NCBI GenBank assembly: GCA_964444665.1
Contig: CAYUIE010000004.1
Coordinates: 200,374-264,373, forward strand
Direction of reading: 5' to 3'
DNA length: 64,000 bases
Source of the DNA: CAYZTY01 sp964444665
GTDB lineage: Bacteria > Planctomycetota > Phycisphaerae > Sedimentisphaerales > CAYZTY01
Made by a program: the position numbers and the translations under genes. Under the pieces are notes generated by a model that was not told the DNA's origin, did no database searches, and worked only from the letters and a program-made list of their open reading frames with translations. Positions 18,732 to 27,310 of the stretch are shown here, one piece after another (position 1 is the first letter of the stretch; every line of letters begins with the position of its first letter).

Positions 18732-19970
18732 ATGGCCAAGAAAACCGTTGCAGATATCGATGTTAAAGATAAGAAGGTATTGATGCGGGTCGATTTCAAT
18801 GTCCCGCTCGATGATAACGCGAGCATTTCGAGCGACGACCGAATTGTCAAGGCGCTGCCCACCATAAAGAATGTCCTCTCGCACGGCGGAGTCCTGATTC
18901 TGATGAGTCATCTCGGCAGACCAAAAGGCCAAAGGGATGATGGGCTCTCGCTTAAGCCCGTAGCAGACAGGTTATCCGAACTGCTTGGTAAGCCGGTAGT
19001 CTTCGCCGATGATTGTATAGGCCCGCAGGTAAAAACGCAGGCCGAGGCCCTTAAGCCGGGCCAATGTATGCTTCTTGAGAATCTGCGCTTCCACAAGGAA
19101 GAAACAATAAAAGACAAGGCGGCCAAGGAAGATACGCAGCTGCGGAAGGCAAAGGACGATTTTGCCGCTCAGCTTGCCGAGCTGGCCGACGTCTATGTCG
19201 ACGATGCGTTCGGCACGGCACATCGGGATAACGCCTCTATGTACACGGTCCCATCTCTTATGGAAGGAAAGGACAGGGTGATTGGATTTCTAATTGAGAA
19301 GGAACTTAAATTCCTCGGCGATACACTCCAGAATCCACAAAAACCCTTCACCGCCATACTGGGCGGCGCGAAAGTATCGGACAAAATCGGCGTCATCGAA
19401 AACCTAATCCCCAAAGTCGACCGAATCCTGATTGGCGGTGCAATGACATATACCTTCCTCAAGGCACAAGGGACAAACGTAGGAAAGAGTCTGTGCGAGG
19501 ACGACTTTCTCGATAAAGCGAGCCAGCTTCTCGAGCAGGCTAAAGACGCAGGTTGCGAGTTGGTTTTACCCAATGACCATGTTGTCGCACGCGAACTTAA
19601 AGCCAACGCCGAACACAAGGTCGTCTCCGGGGATATTGATGCTGAGTGGGCTGGAATGGACATCGGCCCGGAGACCCAAAAAGTTTTCGCAGAAAAAATT
19701 GCCGACGTCAAAACGATTATGTGGAACGGCCCGATGGGCATCTTCGAACTGCCGCCGTTCGACGAAGGGACGAAATATATTGCTCAGGCCGTTGCCCGGG
19801 CCACAAAGGCGGGCGCACAAAGTATCATAGGCGGAGGCGACAGCGCAAGTGCCGTAAAAAAGCTCGGCCTGGAGAACGAAATAAGTCATATATCAACCGG
19901 CGGTGGGGCTTCACTTGAATTTATGGAAGGCAAAAAATTCAAGTGTATCGAAATACTCGATGAGAAATAA
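18732..19970 (+). CDS. pgk: phosphoglycerate kinase
   Basis: 412 residues. Transfers the acyl phosphate of 1,3-bisphosphoglycerate to ADP. Signature segments include LMRVDFNVPLDD near the N-terminus, MSHLGRPKG, the nucleotide-binding AILGGAKVSDKI and the C-terminal GGGDSASAVKKLG. It starts 59 bases after gap, with GGAAGG upstream, so the two consecutive glycolytic steps are co-transcribed. Length is slightly above the bacterial norm, from small loop insertions around residues 115-135. Confidence 0.97.
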   Translation: MAKKTVADIDVKDKKVLMRVDFNVPLDDNASISSDDRIVKALPTIKNVLSHGGVLILMSHLGRPKGQRDDGLSLKPVADRLSELLGKPVVFADDCIGPQVKTQAEALKPGQCMLLENLRFHKEETIKDKAAKEDTQLRKAKDDFAAQLAELADVYVDDAFGTAHRDNASMYTVPSLMEGKDRVIGFLIEKELKFLGDTLQNPQKPFTAILGGAKVSDKIGVIENLIPKVDRILIGGAMTYTFLKAQGTNVGKSLCEDDFLDKASQLLEQAKDAGCELVLPNDHVVARELKANAEHKVVSGDIDAEWAGMDIGPETQKVFAEKIADVKTIMWNGPMGIFELPPFDEGTKYIAQAVARATKAGAQSIIGGGDSASAVKKLGLENEISHISTGGGASLEFMEGKKFKCIEILDEK

Positions 19971-20007
19971 TACCAACCGGTAAGCTAAACAAGACGTAAG
20001 GCTGAAA

Positions 20008-20691
20008 ATGACTAATCTAAAGCTGCCAAAGCCCGGCACCATCGAAATTGTTCCTTCAATACTAAGCGCCGATTTTGCCAGGCTCGCCGATGAAATCGCA
20101 CAGGTCGAGAATGCAGGTATAAATATGCTCCACCTTGATGTGATGGACGGCCATTTCGTACCGAATATTACCATTGGCCCGCCCGTAGTCGAGAAACTTC
20201 GAAAATACAGTCGGCTCCTCTTCGATGTCCACCTGATGTTAAGCGAGCCTGACAAATATTATAAGCTTTTTATCCAGGCCGGCGCCAACCACATAACTTT
20301 CCACGCCGAGACGGTCTCACAGCCGGAAAAAATTATAGACGCATTACACAATATAGGTGTTACAGCGGGTCTTTCTCTGAAACCCCAGGTGCCCGTTGAA
20401 ACAATAGAAAATATCGCACCGCTGTGTGATATGATTATGGTAATGACGGTGGAGCCGGGCTTCGGAGGACAAGAGCTGATAGAACAGGCGGCAAAAAAAT
20501 GCGTGCGCGTAAGGCAAATTGTCGGGGATAAGGTCCGCATCGAGGTAGATGGCGGCATAAATGCCGACAACGCCGCCCGCCTGGTCTCCTACGGCGCCGA
20601 TACACTGGTGATAGGCAATTCTATATTCTCGCAGCCCGACCGCCTTGCCGCGATAAACGAAATAAGAAAAGCCTGCACTTCTCCTTCGTAA
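20008..20691 (+). CDS. rpe: ribulose-phosphate 3-epimerase
   Basis: 227 residues, TIM barrel. Interconverts ribulose 5-phosphate and xylulose 5-phosphate. Visible signatures are PSILSADFARL, the metal-binding LHLDVMDGHFVPN, MTVEPGFGGQ and VDGGINADNA with the phosphate-binding GADTLVIGNSIF. It follows pgk by 37 bases. Confidence 0.96.
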   Translation: MTNLKLPKPGTIEIVPSILSADFARLADEIAQVENAGINMLHLDVMDGHFVPNITIGPPVVEKLRKYSRLLFDVHLMLSEPDKYYKLFIQAGANHITFHAETVSQPEKIIDALHNIGVTAGLSLKPQVPVETIENIAPLCDMIMVMTVEPGFGGQELIEQAAKKCVRVRQIVGDKVRIEVDGGINADNAARLVSYGADTLVIGNSIFSQPDRLAAINEIRKACTSPS

Positions 20692-20771
20692 CTTTCATAT
20701 CTGATTTGGTTTTGGACGGAGTTTATGGTAAAATGCGCAGCCGAACAGCCAAAACTAAGACGGGAACGATT

Positions 20772-21617
20772 ATGCCGGAGAAAAAAGATTCTCAGTGGAA
20801 TGGCTTTTCTCTGAAGCCGAGAAAAGAAATGCCCAGCGGCCTTTGGCTCGCCTGCCCAAAGTGCCAGCACATGCTCCACAAAAAATCCGTCGAACAGAAT
20901 CTGAATATCTGTCCCGAATGCGGCTACCATTTTCGCATCGACGCCCAGACCCGAATCAACTATCTCGTCGATGAAGGTTCTTTTCAGGAGTTGCTTTCGG
21001 AGCTTAGTACATCCGATCCGCTCAACTTCAAATTCCGCGGCACAAGCTACAAGCAGCGAATCAGGACAAACGCGAAAAAAACACAGACCGCGGAGGCACT
21101 CAGGATTGGCAAGGCCTTCGTGAAAGGAAGAGGTGTGATGCTGGGGGTAATGGACTTCAACTTTCTGGGCGGCTCTATGGGCTCGGTGGTCGGGGAGAAG
21201 TTCTGCACGGCCGTCGACCATGCGACCGAGCAGTCGCTGCCGCTGGTTGTAGTAAGCTGTTCGGGCGGGGCCAGGATGCACGAAGGCGTAGTTTCGCTGG
21301 GACAGATGGCCAAGACGAGCGCCGCGCTGGCCAAATATGACGAGGCCAGCGGCCTTTTCATTTCCGTCATGACCGACCCGACAACCGGCGGTGTTACCGC
21401 AAGCTTCGCGATGCTCGGTGACGTTATCATTGCCGAGCCGGACGCCCTTATTGGTTTCGCCGGCCCCAGAACAATTTACGAGACCATCAAGGTCGAACTG
21501 CCCGAAGGTTTTCAACGTTCGGAATTTCTGCTCGAGCACGGCTTCATTGATATGATTGTCAATCGCAAGGATTTGCGAAGCGAAATCGCCCGCCTTATCG
21601 ACTACTGCGGAAAGTAA
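20772..21617 (+). CDS. accD: acetyl-CoA carboxylase carboxyltransferase subunit beta
   Basis: 281 residues from the ATG at 20772. AccD with AccA transfers the carboxyl group from biotin to acetyl-CoA to give malonyl-CoA. The zinc ribbon uses Cys28, Cys31, Cys47 and Cys50 (CPKC...CPEC), followed by the crotonase-like domain with CSGGARMHEG and DPTTGGVTASFAMLGD. The start is chosen because it leaves the same distance to the zinc ribbon as in E. coli AccD. The frame also offers an ATG at 20733 behind GGAG. accA is not in the window. Confidence 0.93.
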   Translation: MPEKKDSQWNGFSLKPRKEMPSGLWLACPKCQHMLHKKSVEQNLNICPECGYHFRIDAQTRINYLVDEGSFQELLSELSTSDPLNFKFRGTSYKQRIRTNAKKTQTAEALRIGKAFVKGRGVMLGVMDFNFLGGSMGSVVGEKFCTAVDHATEQSLPLVVVSCSGGARMHEGVVSLGQMAKTSAALAKYDEASGLFISVMTDPTTGGVTASFAMLGDVIIAEPDALIGFAGPRTIYETIKVELPEGFQRSEFLLEHGFIDMIVNRKDLRSEIARLIDYCGK

Positions 21618-21710
21618 ATCTCATATCTCGAAGCAATTAACCTTGTCTTTCGCGGTTTCTTCTTCAATCCATCTTTGTTAATTTGTGAATTCTCATGAAA
21701 TAAAACGCGC

Positions 21711-22931
21711 CTACGGATTGACACCTTCAAGCCAGTTCATAGTCAAATCTCGTAAATCATCCAAATTTACTTCACCATCTCCAGTCACGTTAGCTTTCCC
21801 GCACCAGTTATTCTGGGGGCCACAGCCTGTATCCAGCCAGTGAATGGCGAACAAAGCAAAATCAACGAAGTCCACATCATAGTCATTGTCCATATCACCC
21901 CGAGGTTGAGCTATCCTATAAATCGCTTGTCCGAGCATATCTGAGACAAACAGCGACTTTCTATCATTAGAAAATACTAGACCATCAGGGCTTGGAAATG
22001 TAGGAACTGCACCACCACTTGCCGAAGCACCAATAAATCCCCTGGCAAATTCGGTAACTATTCCCGTCGGTGTTATCCGAAATAAGGAAATCCCAGTGGA
22101 CACCCTCGCGGAAACATACATGTTTTCTCCAAAGGGCCCAAGTGGCGAAAAGGCAATAGCCGCGTAGCGACATGGGGCTGCAAAACTCGGAATTGAGACA
22201 AATGTCGTGAACTCTCCATTTGAATCGACTGTGGACAAAGCCCCACTTTGTCCATCCAAAACGAAAAGGCCGTTACCAAATGCCCCGCCAGGCCCGAAGG
22301 CGATTGTTGTGTGTCCTGAAAAGCCGACAAAGGTACTACGCGCGCCCGCCGGCGATACCAAGGCGATATCGTAGGGAGGGTCTCCCGTATTTGAGACGAA
22401 AAGGTCCGTACCGAAAGCACCTCCTGGCCCAAAGGCAATTCCATCTGGTTCGCTGAGAACTATCGGAGGAGGTGGAGGTGTAAGAAAACATTCGCCATTG
22501 GCGTCTGGATTCGGTTCGAGAAATACAATGGAACCGCCATAGTCACCATACTGACCACCATCCCGATTGTTGGAACTTATGTAGAGATTTTCAGTAAAGG
22601 GCGTCCCGGGGCCGAAAACCATCCATACCGGATCTGATTCTGCTGGGAGATTATAGAAGGTCGTAACCTGACGGGTTGTAAGGTCAACTCGAAGAATAGG
22701 GTCTGGAGGACCGGTGCCTGGGAAAAGTCGCAGATCTGCGCTGGAGACGTATAGAAAATTGCCAAATGGACTATTAGGGGGCGGAATCTCTAGCGCAAGT
22801 GGGAAATTTACGTCAGCAAACTTTTCTATGTAAAAGTTCGGGTCCAGGACAACCGGATCGCCTTGAGCAACTGCCGAAAGAAAAAACATCAAAGCAAGTC
22901 CAATCTGTATAGAGAAAACATAGCTTTTCAT
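21711..22931 (-). CDS. secreted repeat protein with C-terminal dockerin-like module
   Basis: 406 residues. Residues 1-23 form a signal peptide. The body has at least three repeats of the type AFGPGGAFGxxLFV (also FGPGTPFTENLYIS and FSPLGPFGENMYVS), suggesting a beta-propeller. The last 60 residues contain two EF-hand-like calcium loops (GDMDNDYDVDFVDFALFA and NVTGDGEVNLDDLRDL), each followed by a helix with a W near its end, the dockerin-like tail common in Phycisphaerae. No cohesin partner is seen. The function is unknown. Confidence 0.75.
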   Translation of the reverse strand: MKSYVFSIQIGLALMFFLSAVAQGDPVVLDPNFYIEKFADVNFPLALEIPPPNSPFGNFLYVSSADLRLFPGTGPPDPILRVDLTTRQVTTFYNLPAESDPVWMVFGPGTPFTENLYISSNNRDGGQYGDYGGSIVFLEPNPDANGECFLTPPPPPIVLSEPDGIAFGPGGAFGTDLFVSNTGDPPYDIALVSPAGARSTFVGFSGHTTIAFGPGGAFGNGLFVLDGQSGALSTVDSNGEFTTFVSIPSFAAPCRYAAIAFSPLGPFGENMYVSARVSTGISLFRITPTGIVTEFARGFIGASASGGAVPTFPSPDGLVFSNDRKSLFVSDMLGQAIYRIAQPRGDMDNDYDVDFVDFALFAIHWLDTGCGPQNNWCGKANVTGDGEVNLDDLRDLTMNWLEGVNP

Positions 22932-23160
22932 TTTTTTACCTCCGTTTTAGTTTGCATTGTACAATTATTAACAATAAATATATTGTGATATTTTTCAAGG
23001 GAAAAGGGCAGAAAAAAACAGAGATAAAGTGCATTCCCGCTTGTTCGGGAATGACAATCACTCCCGTTTCCTTGTCAACAGGCGTAAAAATCACACTTTC
23101 ACTTCCAGCCAAAGCGCCGTATAATCTTCAATAATAATCAATAATCGATAATCAATTACT
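22932..23160. repeat. dispersed hairpin repeat and AT-rich spacer before hisC
   Basis: Contains the palindrome CATTCCCGCTTGTTCGGGAATG (23032-23053), a common dispersed element type, and then a low-complexity run of AATAATCA units (23129-23158) that abuts the hisC start codon and leaves no visible ribosome binding site. Confidence 0.5.
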
Positions 23161-24207
23161 ATGAGCTATTTCAGGGACAATGTAGAAAAAGCCATTGGTT
23201 ACATACCGGGCCTGCAGCCGGACAAGCTCGATATTGTCAAGCTTAACACCAACGAAAATCCCTATCCGCCCTCGCCGGCCGTGCTGGAGGTAATTCGCAA
23301 TATATCAGCGGAGCAAATTCGCCGATATCCTCAGCCGCAAGCCAACAATTTTCGCAAAGCAGCCGCGCAAGTCTTTAAGATATCCGCCGAGAACATAATT
23401 TGCACCAACGGCGGCGACGAGTTGTTAAGTATCGCCATTCGTGCCTTCTGCGACGAGAATCGACCACTCGCTTATCCGGTGCCGACTTATTCGCTATATC
23501 CGGTCCTGGCCGAGCTGCATAACTGCCCTACCATCGAAATCGCCTTCGATGAAGAATACAACCTGCCGGCCAAACTGGCCAAAACCGGTTCGGCCCTGAC
23601 CATCGTCTGCAATCCGAACGCGCCCAGCGGCTCGTTCATAAGCCCGGATGAACTGGCATCCTTAGCTGATGAAATCTCCGGCGTACTGCTAATCGACGAA
23701 GCATACGTCGATTTCGCTAAAGACAACTGCCTTGGTCTGCTCGCGAAGTTCGACAATGTTATTATCCTTCGTACATTAAGTAAGGGTTATTCGCTCGCGG
23801 GCATCCGGTTCGGATTTGCCTTTGCGCATCGCCGGCTAATCGAAGGGCTGCTGAAGCTGAAGGATTCTTACAATGTTGACGCTATTGCCAACGAAGCGGC
23901 CGCCGCGGCCATCCAGGACCAGGTTTATTTTCGAAACACGGTTGAAAAAATAAAAGCCAGACGCAAAAAACTGACTGAACAACTAAAAGCACTTGGCTTT
24001 GACGTGCCCGACAGCCAGGCCAACTTCCTGTTGGCTAAATACGATGGCACCGATGCCCTGCATCTTTACGAAAAACTCGTCAAGCGTGGAATTTACATAA
24101 GATATTTTGCGTATCCAGGCCTTAAGGACAAACTGCGAATCACTGTCGGAACGCCGGAGCAGAATGATAAACTGATTAGCGCTCTCAAAGAAATATTATC
24201 GAAATAA
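23161..24207 (+). CDS. hisC: histidinol-phosphate aminotransferase
   Basis: 348 residues, fold type I PLP enzyme. Makes histidinol phosphate from imidazole acetol phosphate. The PLP lysine is Lys208 in RTLSKGYSLAG; NTNENPYPPSP near residue 30 and NPNAPSGSF are family signatures. It is followed by hisB after 12 bases. The start codon lies directly after AT-rich repeats without a Shine-Dalgarno sequence. Confidence 0.94.
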   Translation: MSYFRDNVEKAIGYIPGLQPDKLDIVKLNTNENPYPPSPAVLEVIRNISAEQIRRYPQPQANNFRKAAAQVFKISAENIICTNGGDELLSIAIRAFCDENRPLAYPVPTYSLYPVLAELHNCPTIEIAFDEEYNLPAKLAKTGSALTIVCNPNAPSGSFISPDELASLADEISGVLLIDEAYVDFAKDNCLGLLAKFDNVIILRTLSKGYSLAGIRFGFAFAHRRLIEGLLKLKDSYNVDAIANEAAAAAIQDQVYFRNTVEKIKARRKKLTEQLKALGFDVPDSQANFLLAKYDGTDALHLYEKLVKRGIYIRYFAYPGLKDKLRITVGTPEQNDKLISALKEILSK

Positions 24208-24219
24208 GGATGTACTGTT

Positions 24220-24822
24220 ATGAAAAAAAGGATTAATAACCCGCCCCGGAAGGCAAAAATCGAACGTAAGACCGCAGAAACTGACATCAAACTCGAGCTT
24301 AACCTCGACGGCATCGGCAAATATGACATCGATACGGGCATCGGCTTTCTCGACCATATGCTGAGCCACCTGAGCAAACACAGCAGGATGGACCTGAGCG
24401 TCAAGGCCAAAGGCGATTTGCAGGTTGATGCGCACCACACTGTTGAAGACGTCGCGATATGCCTCGGCAGCGCCCTCGCTGAGGCGCTTGGTAACAAAAA
24501 AGGCATCGCAAGATATGGCCAAAGCTCGGTCCCGATGGAAGACGCGCTTGCCAATGTTGCCGTTGACCTGTCCGGCCGGCCTTATTGCGTATATAGCGTC
24601 GATTACCGAACGGACAAAATCGGCGACTTCGACGTCGAGTGTATCGAAGAGATGCTGCGGAGTTTTACAAATAACGGCAGGTTTAACCTGCACATAAATG
24701 TTCCTTACGGCGTGAACAGCCACCATATCGCCGAGGCGATTTTCAAGGCTCTCGGCCAGGCACTCGCCGACGCCGTCAAAATCGTCGGCAAAGAGCTACC
24801 AAGCACGAAGGGGACGCTGTGA
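24220..24822 (+). CDS. hisB: imidazoleglycerol-phosphate dehydratase
   Basis: 200 residues, the monofunctional form. Dehydrates imidazole glycerol phosphate using a manganese cluster. The two pseudo-repeated metal-binding motifs are GIGFLDHMLSHLSKHS and VDAHHTVEDVAI in the first half, and SHHIAEAIFKALGQAL in the second. It lies directly after hisC and overlaps ispF by four bases. Confidence 0.96.
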   Translation: MKKRINNPPRKAKIERKTAETDIKLELNLDGIGKYDIDTGIGFLDHMLSHLSKHSRMDLSVKAKGDLQVDAHHTVEDVAICLGSALAEALGNKKGIARYGQSSVPMEDALANVAVDLSGRPYCVYSVDYRTDKIGDFDVECIEEMLRSFTNNGRFNLHINVPYGVNSHHIAEAIFKALGQALADAVKIVGKELPSTKGTL

Positions 24823-25331
24823 GCATAGAGGTACAATACGAATATCGAACCGGCATCGGCAGCGACATTCACAGGCTGGTAGTGGGACGAAAACTTATGC
24901 TCGGCGGTGTCTATGTCCCGCACTCTCTGGGCCTGGCTGGGCACAGTGATGGCGACGTGGCTCTGCATGCGGTTATTGACGCGATACTCGGTGCGGCGGC
25001 AATGGGCGACATCGGCACCCATTTCCCTGACACCGACCCGGACTTCGAGGACATAAACAGCAAAGAATTCTTGCTTGTCATAAAAGAAAAAATCACCAAA
25101 AAAAGATGGGAAGTAGTGAATGTTGACCTGATAATTCACGCCGAGCAGCCGAAACTCGGACAACTTAAAGGGCAGATGAAAAGATGCATAGCAGGTCTTT
25201 TGGGAATTGACTTTGCGGTAGTGAACATCAAGGCCAAGACCAATGAAGGCTTAGGCGAAATCGGCGCAGGCCAGGCGATTGCCGCCACCGCCGCCGTACT
25301 GTTGAAAAGACAAATTAAAAGAATCATATAA
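24819..25331 (+). CDS. ispF: 2-C-methyl-D-erythritol 2,4-cyclodiphosphate synthase
   Basis: 170 residues. Cyclises CDP-methylerythritol 2-phosphate in the MEP isoprenoid pathway. The zinc site DIHRL and GHSDGDVALHAVIDAILGAA is intact, as is the GDIGTHFPDTDP loop. It begins with GTG overlapping the hisB stop by four bases (GTGA), showing translational coupling. The combination of his genes with ispF has no metabolic logic that I know of. Confidence 0.95.
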   Translation: MSIEVQYEYRTGIGSDIHRLVVGRKLMLGGVYVPHSLGLAGHSDGDVALHAVIDAILGAAAMGDIGTHFPDTDPDFEDINSKEFLLVIKEKITKKRWEVVNVDLIIHAEQPKLGQLKGQMKRCIAGLLGIDFAVVNIKAKTNEGLGEIGAGQAIAATAAVLLKRQIKRII

Positions 25332-25360
25332 ACCGAATTGACACTGTTTTATAAAAAGTT

Positions 25361-25756
25361 ATGAATATTAAAACGTTAAAACACAAGGAGTTATCCGAGA
25401 AAATCATAGCCGCGGCATATAACGTCCATAAGGAATTAGGAAACGGATTTCTCGAAAAGGTATATAAAAACGCCCTTGCTGTCGAACTGGATGAAGCGGG
25501 TTTAAAACATGCTGTCGAAACTCCGCTAAAAGTGTCATATCACGGCAAGGTTGTCGGTGATTACTTTGCGGATATAATTGTTGAAGATAAAATCATCGTT
25601 GAGGTCAAAGCGGTGAGCAAACTGGAATCCATACATGAGGTCCAGCTTGTTAATTATCTAAAAGCATCAGGTATAAACGTAGGATTGTTAATAAACTTCG
25701 GCCAGTCTGTCGAAGTCAAACGCCGCGTTTTCGGCTATGATGCAGACACAGATTAA
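25361..25756 (+). CDS. GxxExxY protein (PD-(D/E)XK nuclease-like)
   Basis: 131 residues. Residues 29-35 (GFLEKVY) give the family its name. DYFADIIVEDKIIVEVKAV carries the D...ExK pattern of PD-(D/E)XK nucleases. The biochemical role of the family is unknown. In this window it sits directly before an array of short ACACGGATTAACAC repeats, and I recall that GxxExxY genes elsewhere are also often near such repeats. It is part of a small island between ispF and cysS. Confidence 0.85.
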   Translation: MNIKTLKHKELSEKIIAAAYNVHKELGNGFLEKVYKNALAVELDEAGLKHAVETPLKVSYHGKVVGDYFADIIVEDKIIVEVKAVSKLESIHEVQLVNYLKASGINVGLLINFGQSVEVKRRVFGYDADTD

Positions 25757-25835
25757 CGCGGTATTTTTAGACACGGATAAACACAGTTTTTATTAGACAC
25801 AGATTAACACGGATTAACACTGTTTTTATTTTTTT
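25743..25835 (+). repeat. left array of ACACGGATTAACAC-type repeats
   Basis: Three or four degenerate units built from AGACACAGATTAACAC and GGATTAACACTGTTTTTA, beginning inside the last codons of the GxxExxY gene. The same unit occurs inverted in the right array at 27137-27300, and a single degenerate copy lies at 63269-63294. Confidence 0.85.
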
Positions 25836-25873
25836 CTAGGAATGTATTAAAGTAATATTGGCAGTACCCAAAA

Positions 25874-27067
25874 ATGCCTGAAACTTATACCATATTAACG
25901 CCACTTCCACAGTTAAATTTGGAAAAGAAGATACCATGGCCAGACAGAAAAGCCAATTCACTTCCTGCAGTAAGTTTTTGTTTTAGCCCAAAGACTCCAC
26001 GGTTATATCGAAGTCTTGCGAATCTTGCGAAGGAACAGAAATGTTCTGACAATGTTATACTACTATTACAGGGAGCCCAGGCTGTTTTTGGGGTGGAAAT
26101 CCCACATCCTTGGCCTATTAAAGGCTCCCCTATTGGCTCTGCAGCAATTTACACTACTGTCGGCGACGCAATACTTAGAAGATTATTTGATTGTTTGCTT
26201 TTATTCGAATATGTCCCAAAGCCATTTTGGAGGTCTTTTTGGATTTTAACAAGTGGCCCAGTTCAGAAATTAGATACTAAAAGTCTGCAGTTACTGGAGC
26301 CTAATTGGGACTATTATGAACCTGATATTAAGTATTCTGAACCGGTGCAGGCGAACATGATGATTTTGAGTTTATACACGTATTGGAGCAGACTATCCCC
26401 GATATTGAGGATCAAGCAGCTTAAAAATACATTCAATGATAAAAATAAACAAAAAGGATATGTCGCAGCCGGTAATGCAAACACTAAACGAAAGGCAGAA
26501 GAATTAGCTACATCAGCTTATGAGGAAAGGGGGGAAGCTATCCCTATAAAGATAGGTAAAGAACTAGGCGGTAAGTGGTTTTTTGAAGGTTACCACGGTG
26601 CTTATCTGAGGGAAATTGCAAAGTTAGACCGCAAACTATACAAGGGAGCTTCGGGACAAAGGTTTATCAGAGCTTTTCAACTCTTTACAAATGCATGCAG
26701 GCTGGAAAACCCCCACAGATTCGTGGCTGTTATGTCTTCTCTTGAGACACTGTTTTGCACAACTTCAAAAGAAATTACTTTTCAACTTGCTTCGAGGATA
26801 GCATGGTTTTTAACGCCCAACAACTTCGATAAAAGAAAGAAACTCTTCGCTAACGTCAAGGACTTATATGGTATTCGGTCAAAAATTGTTCACGGTGGCA
26901 AATATAGTATTGACAAGATAGAGCACGCTATAAACGATTTAGAAGATTTAGTTAGAAGTGTATTTAGTAAAATACTGTCGAATGAAAAAGTGTATAATCT
27001 ATTTTTCAATAAAGACCAAAATCTTTGCAATGAATATTTGGATGGTTTAAATTTAGGAGAGTCTTAA
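25874..27067 (+). CDS. HEPN domain protein, ApeA-like
   Basis: 397 residues. The C-terminal third (about 255-385) reads as an Apea-like HEPN domain: FTNACRLENPHRFVAVMSSL, then helices ending in GIRSKIVHGGKYS with the RX4H RNase motif Arg335-His340. HEPN proteins of this type act as RNases in abortive-infection systems. The N-terminal two thirds are not recognised. The gene is clearly more AT-rich than ispF and cysS around it, and repeat arrays in opposite orientation flank it, so it looks acquired. It has no adjacent antitoxin; a stand-alone defence role is inference. Confidence 0.7.
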   Translation: MPETYTILTPLPQLNLEKKIPWPDRKANSLPAVSFCFSPKTPRLYRSLANLAKEQKCSDNVILLLQGAQAVFGVEIPHPWPIKGSPIGSAAIYTTVGDAILRRLFDCLLLFEYVPKPFWRSFWILTSGPVQKLDTKSLQLLEPNWDYYEPDIKYSEPVQANMMILSLYTYWSRLSPILRIKQLKNTFNDKNKQKGYVAAGNANTKRKAEELATSAYEERGEAIPIKIGKELGGKWFFEGYHGAYLREIAKLDRKLYKGASGQRFIRAFQLFTNACRLENPHRFVAVMSSLETLFCTTSKEITFQLASRIAWFLTPNNFDKRKKLFANVKDLYGIRSKIVHGGKYSIDKIEHAINDLEDLVRSVFSKILSNEKVYNLFFNKDQNLCNEYLDGLNLGES

Positions 27068-27136
27068 AATGACGGGAAAGATTAACCTTCGAGGGACAAA
27101 AAGCTTCTTTATAGCACAGTGTTCACTTGTGTTTAA

Positions 27137-27300
27137 CTTGAAAAGATGAGACAGTGTTAATCCGTGTAAATCCGTGTCTAAAAAATACAGTGTTAATCCG
27201 TGTAAATTTATGCCATAGGTATCCGTGTCTGATTTTTAAAAATACCGTGTAAATCGGTGTTAATCCGTGTCTAATAAAAAACAGTGTAAATCAGTGTCGG
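27137..27300 (-). repeat. right array of the same repeats, inverted
   Basis: At least five units of GTGTTAATCCGTGTAAATCC type, the reverse complement of the array at 25743-25835, separated by A-rich spacers. The array ends 11 bases before the cysS start codon and seems to have replaced its original leader. Confidence 0.85.
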
Positions 27301-27310
27301 GAAAAAATCG

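Noticed and set aside
25743..27300. CRISPR array
   Set aside because: The repeat units are degenerate, short and almost contiguous, with A-rich linkers and no uniform spacers, and no cas genes are near.
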